Assembly (NCBI GenBank): GCA_963576565.1
Contig: CAUYVT010000068.1
Span: 615,501 to 679,500, forward strand
Source of the DNA: Aspidapion aeneum
Lineage: Eukaryota > Arthropoda > Insecta > Coleoptera > Brentidae
Reading direction: 5' to 3'
DNA: 64,000 nt
Shown: piece after piece, positions 33,301-44,550 of the stretch
Layout: each line of letters opens with the position of its first letter
How positions within the stretch are numbered: position 1 is the first letter of the stretch
Translations under genes and position numbers: made by a program
The notes under the pieces: model-generated
Database searches by the model: none
What the model was told of the DNA's origin: nothing
What the model saw: only the letters and a program-made list of their open reading frames with translations

Positions 33301-34051
33301 CCCTAACCCTCCTTTAAACCTCCTTTATGTTGGTTTGTTCCATCGTAATGGAAAAGGATCCATTACTTTCCATTCTGAGGATAAAAAGTAAGTTAAAAAT
33401 CCCTAAAATGGGGGATGAAAGTTCAGTCATGCCCTAACCGTCCTTTAAACCCCCTTTATGTTGGTGTTAAAACTGAGGTTAAAACTTCATTTCTTATGAA
33501 TTCAAAGTTTATTGTTCAATATTTGCTAAATCCAATCACTAAAAAGGTCTGGGTACAATAAAAGGTGTGTTCGTTTACTCAATTACCTCTCTAAGATCAC
33601 CCTAGCACCACCCTTTCCCCCTGGGTGAAATGGCATGAAGCTAATATTAAAATTTGTATATAGAAGTTACTAGGGTTAATTATCTATAGGTGCGAATTTT
33701 AATTTGAACCCCTCAACCTCCCAGGGGACTTATTATACTAAGTGATTGGAAGTAGTTTTTGTAGTTCTGGTTAGATTTACCAATTATAAATATAAAATAT
33801 TGTATATAAGAACTAAACTTCATAAAAAATTTAAAAAAAGTTTAAACCAAAATACCTTAACTATTAATTTTCATTACTTATTGATAAAATCTACCTTTTT
33901 CCTGCTTAAACCATTCCACTTAATCTATAGTATCATGTAAATGTTCCAGTTGCTAAAGTATGTATGAGTTTGGTGGTTTTCCAGCCTGTTTTGTCTAAAT
34001 GCTCATCAAAGTTTTGTCAATACATGTTTTTGTCTTCCCTAAATTCAGTAG

Positions 34052-34052
<1 letters not shown>
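33301..34052. repeat. Short direct repeat; otherwise no gene
   Basis: CCTAACCCTCCTTTAAACC at 33301 recurs as CCTAACCGTCCTTTAAACC at 33433, each followed by CTTTATGTTGG. The rest is AT-rich. Confidence 0.5.

Positions 34053-34117
<65 letters not shown>
34053..34117. repeat. (AT)n microsatellite
   Basis: About 32 TA dinucleotides. Tyr/Ile repeat frames across it are artefacts. Similar (TA)n forms the 3' tail of the LINE at 47200-50314, so this may be the tail of a lost LINE copy. Confidence 0.95.
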
Positions 34118-34122
<5 letters not shown>

Positions 34123-34466
34123 TATTTATGTCGCATATATCACGAAACTGTGCCGGAAACCCTAAAAGCATAAAATAGTGGATTTTTATATAACTATTTT
34201 GATTGGTACTTTTGTATATAACAAAAAGAGAAAAATGAACATAGTTCTTATAACATTGCGGTAAGTATAATTTAAAATAAGTAAGAATAAAATTAGTCAT
34301 ATTATGTAAGTTAATACATCATTAGGCAAAAACCTAGAAACAAATTTTGTTTCCTACTTTTGGATGTGTATATATAATAAAAGGGATAAAAATATTCCAA
34401 GTAAGAACATTGAGGCCATCAAAATAATAATTAGTCTTTGTGAAACATAATATGGGAATACATAAA
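34118..34466. other. No gene seen; left copy of a flanking duplication
   Basis: The block GGCCATCAAAATAATAATTA near 34411 recurs on the other side of the LINE fragment (about 36000). Confidence 0.5.
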
Positions 34467-35962
34467 CTACCACAGCGATTGAAGAAAAGCTTTGTTCTCT
34501 GGAATACATTCTGTTCTATCTTTGATTGGCCACACCTCTGAGCCGTATGTAATAATACTCTTTACAATTGTGTTATATATAAGCTTTTTGTTATGTTTTG
34601 ATATACTTTGGTCCCAAATTATTCCATTTAATAAAGTTATTGCTCTTCTTCCTTGTACGTTTCTATCTTTTATAGCTTTGTCTAGTGTTCCGTCAGCTGT
34701 AATTTTCAGACCCAAGTATTTATACTCATCACAGGACTGAATTCGCTGCCCAGTATTTAAGATTAGATCCTGTTGCGTTCCACCAATACACATATACTCT
34801 GTCTTATTGATATTAACCTCTAGTCCCCACTTATTGTACTCTTCTATTAGTTTTCGTGTCATATATTCGAGGTCGTCATAATCCTGAGCCACCACTATCT
34901 GATCATCGGCGAAACATAAAGTATACAAGGTGGTTTCATTCAACGGAATTCCCATGTTTTGGCATTTTCTCTTCCAGACTTTAAGGACCTGTTCCAAATA
35001 TATCTTGAAGAGCGTAGGCGAGATACAGCAACCTTGTTTAAGACCTTTATTTACTTGAAAGCCTTTTGTTAGTTTTGCTTTTATTTTAACTTTTGCCTTA
35101 CTATTGCGGTATAACTCTTTGATGGCCTTAATTAGTTGTACGCTTATGTTTGTCTTTTCCAACGCTTTCCAAAGTAGATTTAGTGGTATACTATCATATT
35201 CCTTCTGCAAATCTACGTAAAGCAGATGGAGCTCTTGTCCGTATGCCATTTTCTTTTCAATAACTTGTGTTATACAAAAGAGATGATCTGAAGTCGATCT
35301 ACCCGCCCTGAAACCAGCTTGTTCTTCTGCCTCCATATCTTTATATTCGCTCTCCACTTTATTTCTTATTATTTTGCCATATATTCTGCTTAGCGTACAA
35401 GTTACAGATATACCTCTATAATTGTCACATATATCTTTCCTTCCTTTTTTGTGTATTGTGGATATATATGACGTTTTCCACTCAGTTGGTACTACAGCTC
35501 CATTTAAATATCTTTGGAAAAGATTCCGTAATCTACAAAACAATTCTTCAGTGCCATATTTAATAAGTTCAGCTGGGATATTTCCGGGTCCGGCAGATTT
35601 ACCGCTTTTTAAGGTTTTGCACACGTTTTTGACCTCAGATATTGTGAGGGGTACTGGAGATCCCATCGTTCTAATGATATTGTCTCTTTCGTCTTCCTTG
35701 AATTCTGCTCTATCTTCATTTAAAAGTTTTTTAAAATGCTCATCCCATTCTTTGTCTGGTATTGGTGAAATAATATCTCTGCATGTTTCTTTTTTGATCG
35801 ATCTTATAGTTTTCCAGCTTTCAGTACTTCTCCTACCTCCTAAGTAAGAATCTATTTTCTGGCACTTTTGCATCCATGATTGATTCTTCTTATCACTGAT
35901 CATTCTTCTCACCTTTGATGCGCGATTTTGTATTCTTCTCTGCTTCTATCTGTCTTTTGGAA
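34467..35962 (-). pseudogene. RTE-like LINE reverse transcriptase, internal fragment
   Basis: Reverse transcriptase of a non-LTR retrotransposon, uninterrupted for 481 codons (35912 down to 34467). Visible RT motifs are SGKSAGPGNIPAELIKYG, STIHKKGRKDICDNYRGIS, AGFRAGRSTSDHLFCITQ, the palm block LLYVDLQKEYDSIP, GLKQGCCISPTLFKIYLE and the catalytic FADDQIVVAQ. Note K-E-Y-D, where the nested copy has the usual K-A-Y-D. The first Met is internal, and homology with the copy at 47200-50314 extends to 35962. The endonuclease domain (5') and the C-terminal tail (3') are missing; LINE homology stops near 34503 and the last residues are unrelated. The unit is flanked by GGAATACAT (about 34500 and 35962), a possible short target duplication or microhomology. 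Confidence 0.85.
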
Positions 35963-37035
35963 TACATCCAAACAATTAATAAGAACCTTTTCACTGAAGC
36001 CATCAAAATAATAATTTAGTCTAAGCTTTTCACTAAACCAAAATTTGAGCATAATATGTATTGTCTCTGTAGTATGATTATGTCTTTTTTATTATTTTCT
36101 AGATTATATTGATAGCCTCAGTATGAAAGTATTTACGCCTTATGCCTGATTTACTCAACAATATAAGGGACCATTCTTAAATTATGTAATGCCAAAGGGA
36201 GGGAGGTTTACCTTGTGTTACACTAAATGTTTTTTTAATGTATTTTATACCAAAATGCCTTATTCATTATCAGGGGAAGGAGGTCGAAAATTTTAAGTTA
36301 AATAATTTAAGAATGTGCCCTAATTTAAGTGCTTTCATGTTTTACCAGTGAACTTCCAGGGCTCTCAACAGATAAACAGCAAAATAATATGAAACTTTTT
36401 TAAATAAAATTATGAAAATATGAAATTAAGAAAACAAAATATGAAGGAAATATGAATAAAAAATAAAGTTTTTTTTGGGTCCTCTACCAAATGGTCATGG
36501 CCATAGGTCAAACCCAAATTTTTTTTAGGAAAACTCATTTATTAAGCAAAAATATATGTTTCTTAATTTTATTTATTAAGAAAAGTATTAAGAAACATGT
36601 TCAAGTTGAATTGGCCAAACAAGGCACATTTTTTAAAGCATATTTTACAACAAGGTAAGTATAAGGTGTTTTCGTATTTTTAAACCAAGGTTTACTGGAA
36701 TTATTCAAAGAAATAGAAAAAAATTATAAAAGCAGAAGTTTAGGCTTTATCCTATATCATCAAAAAAGTTTTAAAAAACCACAAACATTGTAAATCTCTT
36801 ACGGAACATCCTGCAAATGAATGATTTAACTTTAAAAAAATAGATATCTTCTTTCTAAACTCAAAAATATATGATAAACTGCCATTTGGTCAAGCCACTG
36901 TTAAAATATTAGCATCCACAATTTCTAGCAGTTTGGGATGTACTCTACGTTTCTTGAAAATAGGTACCCTATTTTCTATCTCTTGAAATAAGTGCAGTAG
37001 ACCTTTTTGGAAATTTATCGAAACACCCTGTTCAT
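35963..37035. other. MITE relic at 36167-36325; no gene
   Basis: 36167-36325 has an imperfect inverted pair (GGGACCATTCTTAAATTATG and its complement near 36300-36322), related to the family at 4711-5104. Otherwise AT-rich. Confidence 0.5.
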
Positions 37036-37420
37036 CTCAACTAAACTCAACTCAACTTTATTGCCATAAATCATATAAAAATACAAACAGCAACATCAAA
37101 ATTAGAATAGGTATTTAAGTGAAAAACTTAATAAATACACTTTTAAGATTTTATAAGTTTCTTTGGATTAATTCTCTTGAAAATTAAAACTATAGTAGCA
37201 CTTTTTTAGACGAAAAGCTGTAACTGCTGTTTTAAACTTTTCTAAATTTTCAATTTGCTTGATTGCACTTGGAAGTATTTCAAAAGCTTTTATTGCACTA
37301 TAGTGAGGTAATTTTTCAAAAAACGATGATCTATGTACTGGTAGAACAAGTTCTTGCCTATTTCTGGTAATTATTTGTAGTTCTTCGGAGTAAAGATCTT
37401 GATATGTCCGAAAGTTTTCT
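37036..37420 (-). pseudogene. LINE 3' end with RT C-terminus (remnant)
   Basis: Read on the minus strand, a frame contains HYSAIKAFEILPSAIKQIEN followed by LEKFKTAVTAF, a RT C-terminal signature of non-LTR elements, and ends with a stop. The 3' end, at the low-coordinate side, is AATAAAG then (TTGAG)n, the usual short-repeat LINE tail. Everything upstream is lost. Confidence 0.6.
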
Positions 37421-37654
37421 CACACTCACACAGAATACTTAAGTTTACTCGATGATATACTTGGTATAACTTTAAACCCCTATTCCGAGCTCAAACATTT
37501 AAAAAAACTTAATATTACAATTAGACTTTTTAGAGCTAACCATGGATGTCCAAAACAACTAATTAACATAAAAAATGCATCAAACATAAGAATAATAAAA
37601 CAAAAGGCAAAAAAGCAATACTTTATTCAGACTTTCTCAAAGGCAACAAACTAA
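37403..37654 (+). pseudogene. Coding-like fragment, probably from a LINE
   Basis: An open frame of 83 codons without ATG at the start reads LSLLDDILGITLNPYSELKH and later RLFRANHGCPKQL. Composition is coding-like; I do not recognise the family with certainty. It lies directly after the minus-strand LINE remnant, so it may belong to a rearranged copy. Confidence 0.35.
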
Positions 37655-38462
37655 TAATAAACTAAAAGGATCTCAAAATTCAAGACTAGGCAAAATATGA
37701 CTGAAGTTTCTTCATTGGGGAAAATATGAAAAATATGAAGGTTTTTCATAAAGTATGAAGGTGTTGAGAGCGTATTCAAATGTCTTAAGCACCATTACTA
37801 CAGGTGGAAAAAAGATAGATACTTACGAAACGAGGCAACAAGCTTAAATTATGTCCAATGCATTTCTAAATAAATCAGCCCTTACTTATACTAGATGACA
37901 CAAACTATTATTTAAAATTCCTCCTTTTATATATTTTTAGTATTTTGTCATGTTTTCGCTTCCTTCGTTTTTATTTGCTTACATTATAGCTATAAAATGT
38001 ATAGCAAAGTTTTTTTGTCAATTTCACCCTTTTTTAATACTATAAACTAAATAAAGCTTACCTTTCTAGATAGCGGGAAATTCGCTTTTCATCAAGATAC
38101 TAAAAGATCGTTTTCACAATTAACACAGTCGAAATAAACTTTTAAAAACATTCTGTATTGAACAAAAATTATCTAATGGCATCCATTTTGCCAAATTTTT
38201 GGACAATCCGTCCTCCAGCAGCGCTATGAGTTAGACAGCAATAAAATGAATATACTGTGCATTAAAAAGAGATGCAAATGAGTATGTTCCAAAATTACAA
38301 TTTATGTCGGGGTGCTAATGGGGTGCTAATGTCAACCTACGTCACGAGTCAAAGCCTAAAAACGGGTTTTTTAGGTCTTTTTTTAATAACTTCTGAAGTT
38401 TTTGAGATATTTAGCTCAGACATTACACCCTTTCCTATAGAGATTACATAATTAAACAAACC
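37655..38462. repeat. Array-related repeat at 38290-38462; otherwise no gene
   Basis: 38290-38462 contains GGGGTGCTAATG repeats and GTTTTTGAGATATTTAGCTC to ATTAAACAAACC, homologous to units of the 7.5-12 kb array. The homology stops where the retroelement begins and resumes after it at about 42351. Confidence 0.6.
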
Positions 38463-38691
38463 AAAAAAAAAACTTGACATTCAATCAAAACAACATAAAA
38501 AGTCAAAAGAAATATTTTTTTTATTTTAATCGTTTAAAACTTTATACATTTTTTTTACACTTTTCTACAAGGACCGCTGAAGAGCCCTCCACAACTAACA
38601 TATATTAGATCCCTCCCAAGAAATTAATTTTTTTGAAGAAAAGAAAATAGAAACTATTATGACATAATCAAATAAAATTTAAAAATATCCA

Positions 38692-41600
38692 ATGAATTTT
38701 AAAAGGATTCCCATAGTCGCAGATGGAAATTGCCTTTTTCGTGCCGTAAGCCAATATCTATTTTGTTCCCAAGATAATCATTTTCAAATAAGAAAAAATG
38801 CTATTGATTTTATTAAAACTAACTGGAAAATGTTTGAAAATTTTGTTTCAATCAACAACAAAAACGAATACTGTTTCAATATGAGTCAACTTTCAAGTTA
38901 TGGGACTGCTACAGAATGTAAGGCGCTTTCTGAATTTTATAAAATAGACTTTTTGATTTATATAGTAGACAACGTAAAGAAAGAAAAAGTTCTGTTCAAA
39001 TTTGTTAAACCTTCAATATCATTTTCAAACAATTTTCAAAAATTATTCATTTACTTTTTTTTTGGCAAAGCAGATTCGGGACATTTGGAACTTCTACAAG
39101 AAAATACTGACCCTTTAGACCTTCAGATGTCAAAACCCTATTGCGATCTATGCCTAAAATGTTTTAAAAATTTTAATGGATTGAAAATACATAATAAAAG
39201 AGTTCACAACAACAAAAACAAATCTTTATCAGAAACTTTTTCTACAAACAAATCCTTAAATTTGGAAACATCAATTAGTCAGACCTTCAAGTTCTGTCGA
39301 TAATAAGGTAGAGTGTACTATATGCAATAAATCTTTCAAAAATAATAAAGGCTTAAAGCAACATATGCCAAAAAACATAAAAATGTCTCATCTTCAGAAA
39401 GCAATGACGACGTTTTAAATACATTTTCCATAGATACATTTTTAAGTCATTTAAAGTCATCTACCCCAATTTTAAAACGGATTCCAAAAGGCGCTAGGCC
39501 AAATATTTCAGAAGAACTTACTTCACTTCTTAAATGTTGTTATACGAAAAATGATACGGAAAGCTGGTACCATTTACTTACTTTTTCTTATGGTGCTTTG
39601 AAAGTTCCAAAAAACAATAGAAAAAATAAAACAAAGACCCTTACTTCTATTGTAAAAGAAAACCTTGAAAATTGGAAAAAATCGAAAAATTACCTATAAC
39701 TTCATTTTTGGAAAGTTTGAAAAAAGAAGAACCAAACAGAAAATTTTTACGAAAACCTCAGCAAATTTCTACCGAAAAAGGTGGAAAGTAAAATATCTGA
39801 AGGAGACATTCGGGGCGCAATCCGACTATTAACCTCTGAAGACAAGTTGGCACCAAAGAATAATGAAACATTGGAAATATTGAAACAAAAGCATCCAAAA
39901 CATGATAGGGAACAAATCTTCACAGATTTTAACCAAATTAAATGTGACGTTAGTATAAATGAAACTGACATAAAAAAAAACATTTTTTCATTCAGGCCGG
40001 GGTTGACAGGGGATGACACCAATATTTTTTGTAGTAATCTTCTTCAAGCTCTTTCACAATTTCTAAATGTTGTTCTTTCCGGATCCATTCCAGGTAGCAT
40101 CGCACCAGTTTTTTATGGAGCCTCATTGTGCGCATTAAACAAAAAAGATGGTGGGATTCGTCCGATTGCAGTTGGGCTATATTTTCGTAGATTAGCTGCA
40201 AAGATTATATGCTCTTCAATTTACGAATCATTAGGATCTTTTTTTCACCCTCATCAATTGGGACTTGGAACCAAAAGTGGATGTGAAACTATTTCTCATG
40301 CAGTTCGTCGTTTTCTTTCCTTTAAACATTCAACTGTCAAAATTTTAATTAAAATAGTTTTTTTTATGCTTTTAATATGGTAAATCGTGAAACCATATTA
40401 ACGAGATCCAAAGAATATATTCCTGATTATTTTAATTTTATTCTAAAATGTTATAAAAACAATCCAATTTTATGTTTTGGTGACAACTTTATTCTGTCAC
40501 AAAGGGGCGTACAACAAGGGGATCCTTTGGGACCAGCTTTATTTTGTTTGGCATTACAGCCTATTATATTAAATCTTAAATCTGAGATTAACCTATGGTA
40601 CCTTGATGATGGCGTACTAGCTGGTGATCCTGATTTAGTTTTGAGTGACTTTGAAAAATTGGAAAAAGCTTGCGCTGAAATTGGTTTAACTATAAATTAT
40701 AAAAAATGTGAATTTTTAACAATTTTTAATTCTAACAACAATAATTCAATTTTTAAGTCATATGATCCTATAATACAAAAATTTTAAAAGTTGTTCCGGA
40801 AAAATTAAACTTATTAGGTTCTCCATTTTATACAAATGAAATTGAGACAAATTTTGATTTTAAAATGAATTTAATTAAAAAAATTGCAGAGGAACTATGC
40901 CTACTTAACTCAAACGTAGCATATTACTTATTTAGACATTCATTTTCTATTCCTAGAGTACCTGTTAAAATGTGCACCTTGTTGGTCGTCTATGGAAAGT
41001 CTTCAAAATTTTGATTTAATGTTAAGAGAATCTTTAGAAAGTATTATAAATTGCAGTATAAGCAATGATACATGGAATCAGTGCTCATTACGTATCAGTT
41101 TAGGAGGACTAGGAATCAGACGTTGTACAAGTCTTTGTTTTTCTGCGTTTCTCGGTTGCATAAATGACGTTTCACCTTTATTAAAATTAATCCTTCCTTC
41201 ATACATATTATCTGCAGATGATCATATCTACACTGAGGCATTAAATTTGTATAAAAATATAGGAAACTTTTCTGAAATTAATTGCAAACCTGACCAAAAA
41301 AATTTAGATTTAACTCTCTGTAAATCTCTTGTTGATAAAATTATTTTAAATTCTACATCAATGGTAATGAAAGCGCGTCTCTTGGCTTTGCAATAACCGG
41401 AAAGTTCTGCATGGTTAAAAGCTTTACCGTCATCTACTTTAGGCAATCTTCTTGATGATCCTTCATTTCGAATTTCTGTATCACTTCGAATTGGAGAACC
41501 TGTTGTTGAACCACACGATTGCATTTGCGGCAAAAAAGTTGATAAATATGGTCTGCATGGACTATGCTGCAACAAGAATGCAGGTCTTTGGGCAAGACAC

Positions 41601-42191
41601 AGGTTACTAAATGATATACTTAAACCCCATATCATAATTTTTGTGATAACTTTTTGACAGTTATCTGCTGTTTACCATAACAAATAGCATAGGCCAACGA
41701 AAAAAAGTTGTTAAAAGTTATCTCAAAATTAATGATATGAACTGTAAACGTGCACTAAATTCTGTTGACATTCCAGCTGTACTTGAACCACAGAATATTT
41801 GTCGTAGTGACGGGAAACGTGTTGACGGATTAACTTTAGTCCCATGGAAGAAAGGTAAAGCCCTCTTGTGGGACGCTACCTGTAGAGATACATTGGCTGA
41901 ATCATATATTACAAAAACATCTATAAAAGCTGGTTCAGCAGCTGAAATAGGGGAAAGGTTAAAACAACAAAAATATAAAGAGCTTGAAGATAGATTTTAT
42001 TTTATACCATCCTCTGTGGAAACTTTTGGTCATTGGGGGGAAGAGGGAAAAAATTTATAAATGAAATTGTCTGTAAATTAAAAACAAAAAATAAACGTGC
42101 AAGTAATTTTATAACACAGAAAATAAGTTTGGCCATACAAAGAGGAAATTCTGCAGCAGTTATGGGGACTATCCCGGTCTGGATGAAATAA
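38692..42191 (+). pseudogene. OTU + C2H2 + reverse transcriptase + nuclease-like polyprotein (frameshifted)
   Basis: Reading frames at 38692-39303, about 39370-39699, 39781-40383, 40377-40787, 40992-41396 and 41745-42060 join into one decayed polyprotein. In order: an OTU-type cysteine protease (D11, C14 in ADGNCLFRAVS, GTATECKALS, H131 in SGHLELL); two C2H2 fingers, the first CDLCLKCFKNFNGLKIH and the second in a shifted frame near 39310; RT with ALNKKDGGIRPIAVG and GVQQGDPLGPALF and the catalytic YLDDG (40599-40613); then CICGKKV..HGLCC as a Cys/His cluster; then DGKRVDGLTLVPWKKGK and LLWDATCRDTL, a D..WDxT pattern like a restriction-type nuclease. Breaks: frameshifts near 39298, 39367, 39775, 40370 and 42055, a TAA at 41394-41396 (GAA in copy 2), and a MITE insertion at 41625. 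OTU proteases in retroelements are known in a few lineages; the role is unclear. Confidence 0.8.
41625..41744. mobile_element. Short MITE inserted in the OTU retroelement
   Basis: Splits the codon sequence between LLNDILK and RALNSVDIP, which is continuous in copy 2. Inverted ends CATATCATAATTTTTG and CATATCATTAATTTTG; flanking TAAA on both sides (41621-41624, 41745-41748). Homologous in reverse to 6869-6984. Confidence 0.85.
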
Positions 42192-42350
42192 TTTTTTTTA
42201 AATTTTATTATTGAATCGAAGTGAGGGTGTGGATTTTTACCTTTACTTTATTTTATTTGTATTTTTATTTAATTTTTACATTGTTATTGTTAATTTTTAA
42301 GTATAAATGATAAGATGAAATTGTGTTTGAAAAAAAAATTTATATAAAGT

Positions 42351-43281
42351 AAGTTGCAAAAATCTACAAGATAATAGTTTTACAGTACTTTTATTCCCTT
42401 TTGAGATTTAAAATCAATGGTTTCAATAATTTTGATTTAGAAAAAATATATTTTTATTTGTAAAACCTTGTATTTTAAATCTTAAGATATTTTTATTATT
42501 GAGTGAAATAAACTGTATTTTTTTTTATTACAAGATTTTTAAATCTTAGTTAATAAAAAAATATAATTATTTTTACACCTTTTATTTTAAATCTAAATTA
42601 ACAATCATTTTAAAAACATTAGTTTTTTGTGGTAAAATTTTAACAAATATAATTAAACCATATGCTTTAACAACGTTGTAAGCGACAAATACTGTTTTTT
42701 TGGAAAATACAAATTTTTTTTTTTTTTTTTTGTTTAGAAATGTAAAGTGTTTATAGTCTAATATGGTTGACTTTAGGTTGTATAATATTAATTTAAGTAT
42801 TATTGTCTTAGATGTATAAAGGATAGGGTTTTATGAACTTAGTTGCTATATTTTAATAAAACAACGTTGTATATCGACGTCGATTACAACGTAGTTATGC
42901 GGAAATAGGGCGGTTAGAACGTTGTATTATGTTTAAAAATAAATCACAATGACGGTAAAAAAACATGTTTATGCACTTTAGGGATACAAAGGGTACTTAA
43001 ATCCCTAAATAGGGCGGTTAGAACGTTGTATTATGTTTAAAAATAAATCACAATGACGGTAAAAAAACATGTTTATGCACTTTAGGGATACAAAGGGTAC
43101 TTTAAATCCCTATTTTTGGGGAAAAAGTGTTTCTTTAAATCCCTAGGGATTTAAAATGTACTTTAAATCCCTAGGGATTTAAAGTAAATTTCTGTGCAAT
43201 AAATGCTAAATTTAGAAATTTATTTTCAATAATTTTATTAAAAAGTATAACAAAATATGCCTATAACAAAAGTGTAACAAC
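42351..43281. repeat. Tandem duplication and AAATCCCTAGGGATTT palindromes
   Basis: 42351-42480 is the right half of the array-related repeat. 42903-43112 is a tandem duplication of about 105 bp (AAATAGGGCGGTTAGAACG). 43134-43155 and 43161-43184 are perfect palindromes of 22 and 24 bp around AAATCCCTAGGGATTT. CAACGTTGTA motifs recur at 42671, 42864, 42916 and 43023 and again beyond the recombinase (45084, 45185 as CAACGCTGATA, 45242). No protein frame. Confidence 0.65.
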
Positions 43282-44550
43282 TTAATTTCTATTAATATTA
43301 ACAGTTATGTTTACCCCACTGCAACTAGCCAAGTGAAAAAATGGTAAATTATCATTATTACAGCTGTTATTTTTATTAATTAAAGTGTTTTGGAAAATTG
43401 TAGCTGTTGCCGTTGTCGATGGCACCGACGATGTCGTTGGTGTTTCATTTTGTACAATTGGAATCGAAATCTCTGAAGACGTTTCAGTGGAAGTACCAGT
43501 AAAAAGTTGATCTGCCATACTTTTTTTCTGGTATAAGGAATTTTCCACATATCCCTCAGCGACGGTGCTACTCTTCCAGCCGCCATGTCTTTTAAGCTGA
43601 TCTATGGTTACTCCAGAGTCGGCTAGTAGCGATGCTGACGACCTTCTAAAACAATGACCAGTGTACAATTTTGCATCTGGAAGCTTTAAATATTCGGCGA
43701 TCTTGCTTGGCAGTTGCCCAATCGTATTCTTGCCCATTGGCTGAGACGTGCATTTCCCATTTTAGTACTCAACGAAAAATCTTGTATGACCTTGTATTGA
43801 TGGAGGTCTTAAGGCAACTTCTTCACCAACCGTACTACATCTGTGGAGTTTTCGTTTGACCGTTTTATAACAAAAGATCGGTCTTTTTCTGTCTTAGTAT
43901 CTCGTAAACTGACCAAAAAGAACGTTTCATAGTCTAGGACATCGGTTTTGTCAAGCTGGCAGAGCTCCTTGCCTCGACAGGCTCCTGACACGCCCATGAT
44001 TAGCACTACCTGGAACAAAAATATAAATAAAATAAATAATATAAATAAATAAATAATAAAATAGGTACACCTACAATCTTTTCCAACTAAATAACATGGA
44101 TATATAGACAAAAAATCGGTTAAAAAACATAAAAAACGTTACCTTTTGCGCCAAAAATTCATGGTCGGGTGCTTTTTCCAGGAAATCTTTAATGTTGTCA
44201 CCATCGAGTGTCTTCGACTTTTTTGGTTTGTAGCCCTCATTTTGTCGTTTCAAAAAAGCTGTTAGTTTGCTGAATTTGCTAATGTCGACGCCCATGTCGG
44301 TTGCAATTGTGGCTTTTATCATCGAATATACGCTCCACAGTGACGATGCTTTAAGCTTTGACGATGCTTTAAGCTTTTTTCACTTTTCCAAAAAATATGC
44401 TAGCAGTACCTTTTCTTCAGTAAATTCTTCTACGTTCCGTTCTTTGCACCATTTAATATACTCAGACAACTGTTTTTTATATTGTTCTCCAGATTATCTT
44501 GGTAATAATTGGCCTACAGCCTCTTGAGCTGCCTTTTCGATTAGTTCCAT
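43282..44550 (-). pseudogene. Crypton-like tyrosine recombinase with one intron
   Basis: Tyrosine recombinases of this kind move Crypton DNA transposons by site-specific strand exchange. Read from 44550 downward: an N-terminal SAM-like region (YIKWCKERNVEEFTEEKV), LWSVYSMIKATIATDMGVDI, FLKRQNEGYKPKKSKTLDG, then GT...AG gap (about 44139-44012), then VVLIMGVSGACRGKELCQLD with the first catalytic Arg, and the C-terminal block YTGHCFRRSSASLLADSGVT, LKRHGGWKSSTVAEGY, giving HxxR and the nucleophilic Tyr. Decay: two stops in the first exon (one near 44496, a TGA near 44383), a small KLKASS duplication, a frameshift near 43815 and a stop near 43761. All catalytic residues are still visible. A Ser/Thr-rich tail follows. 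The repeats on both sides share ACGTTGT motifs and may be parts of the same element. Confidence 0.8.

Larger units (their letters stand above)
38463..42350 (+). mobile_element. OTU-protease retroelement (copy 1)
   Basis: About 3.9 kb inserted in a copy of the array repeat, whose halves lie at 38290-38462 and 42351-42480. It encodes OTU protease, C2H2 fingers, RT, a Cys/His cluster and a nuclease-like C-terminal domain. No AP endonuclease was found in the 5' part. No clear target duplication. The 3' end lacks an obvious poly(A) tail. Clade uncertain; the layout is nearest to restriction-like-endonuclease LINEs. Confidence 0.75.

Noticed and set aside
34053..34117. Ile/Tyr repeat peptides, also at 47200-47262
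   Set aside because: Translation of (AT)n tracts.
35422..35847. Plus-strand 141-residue frame
   Set aside because: Antisense shadow of the RT reading frame; the similar frame at 48486-48797 is the same shadow in the other copy.
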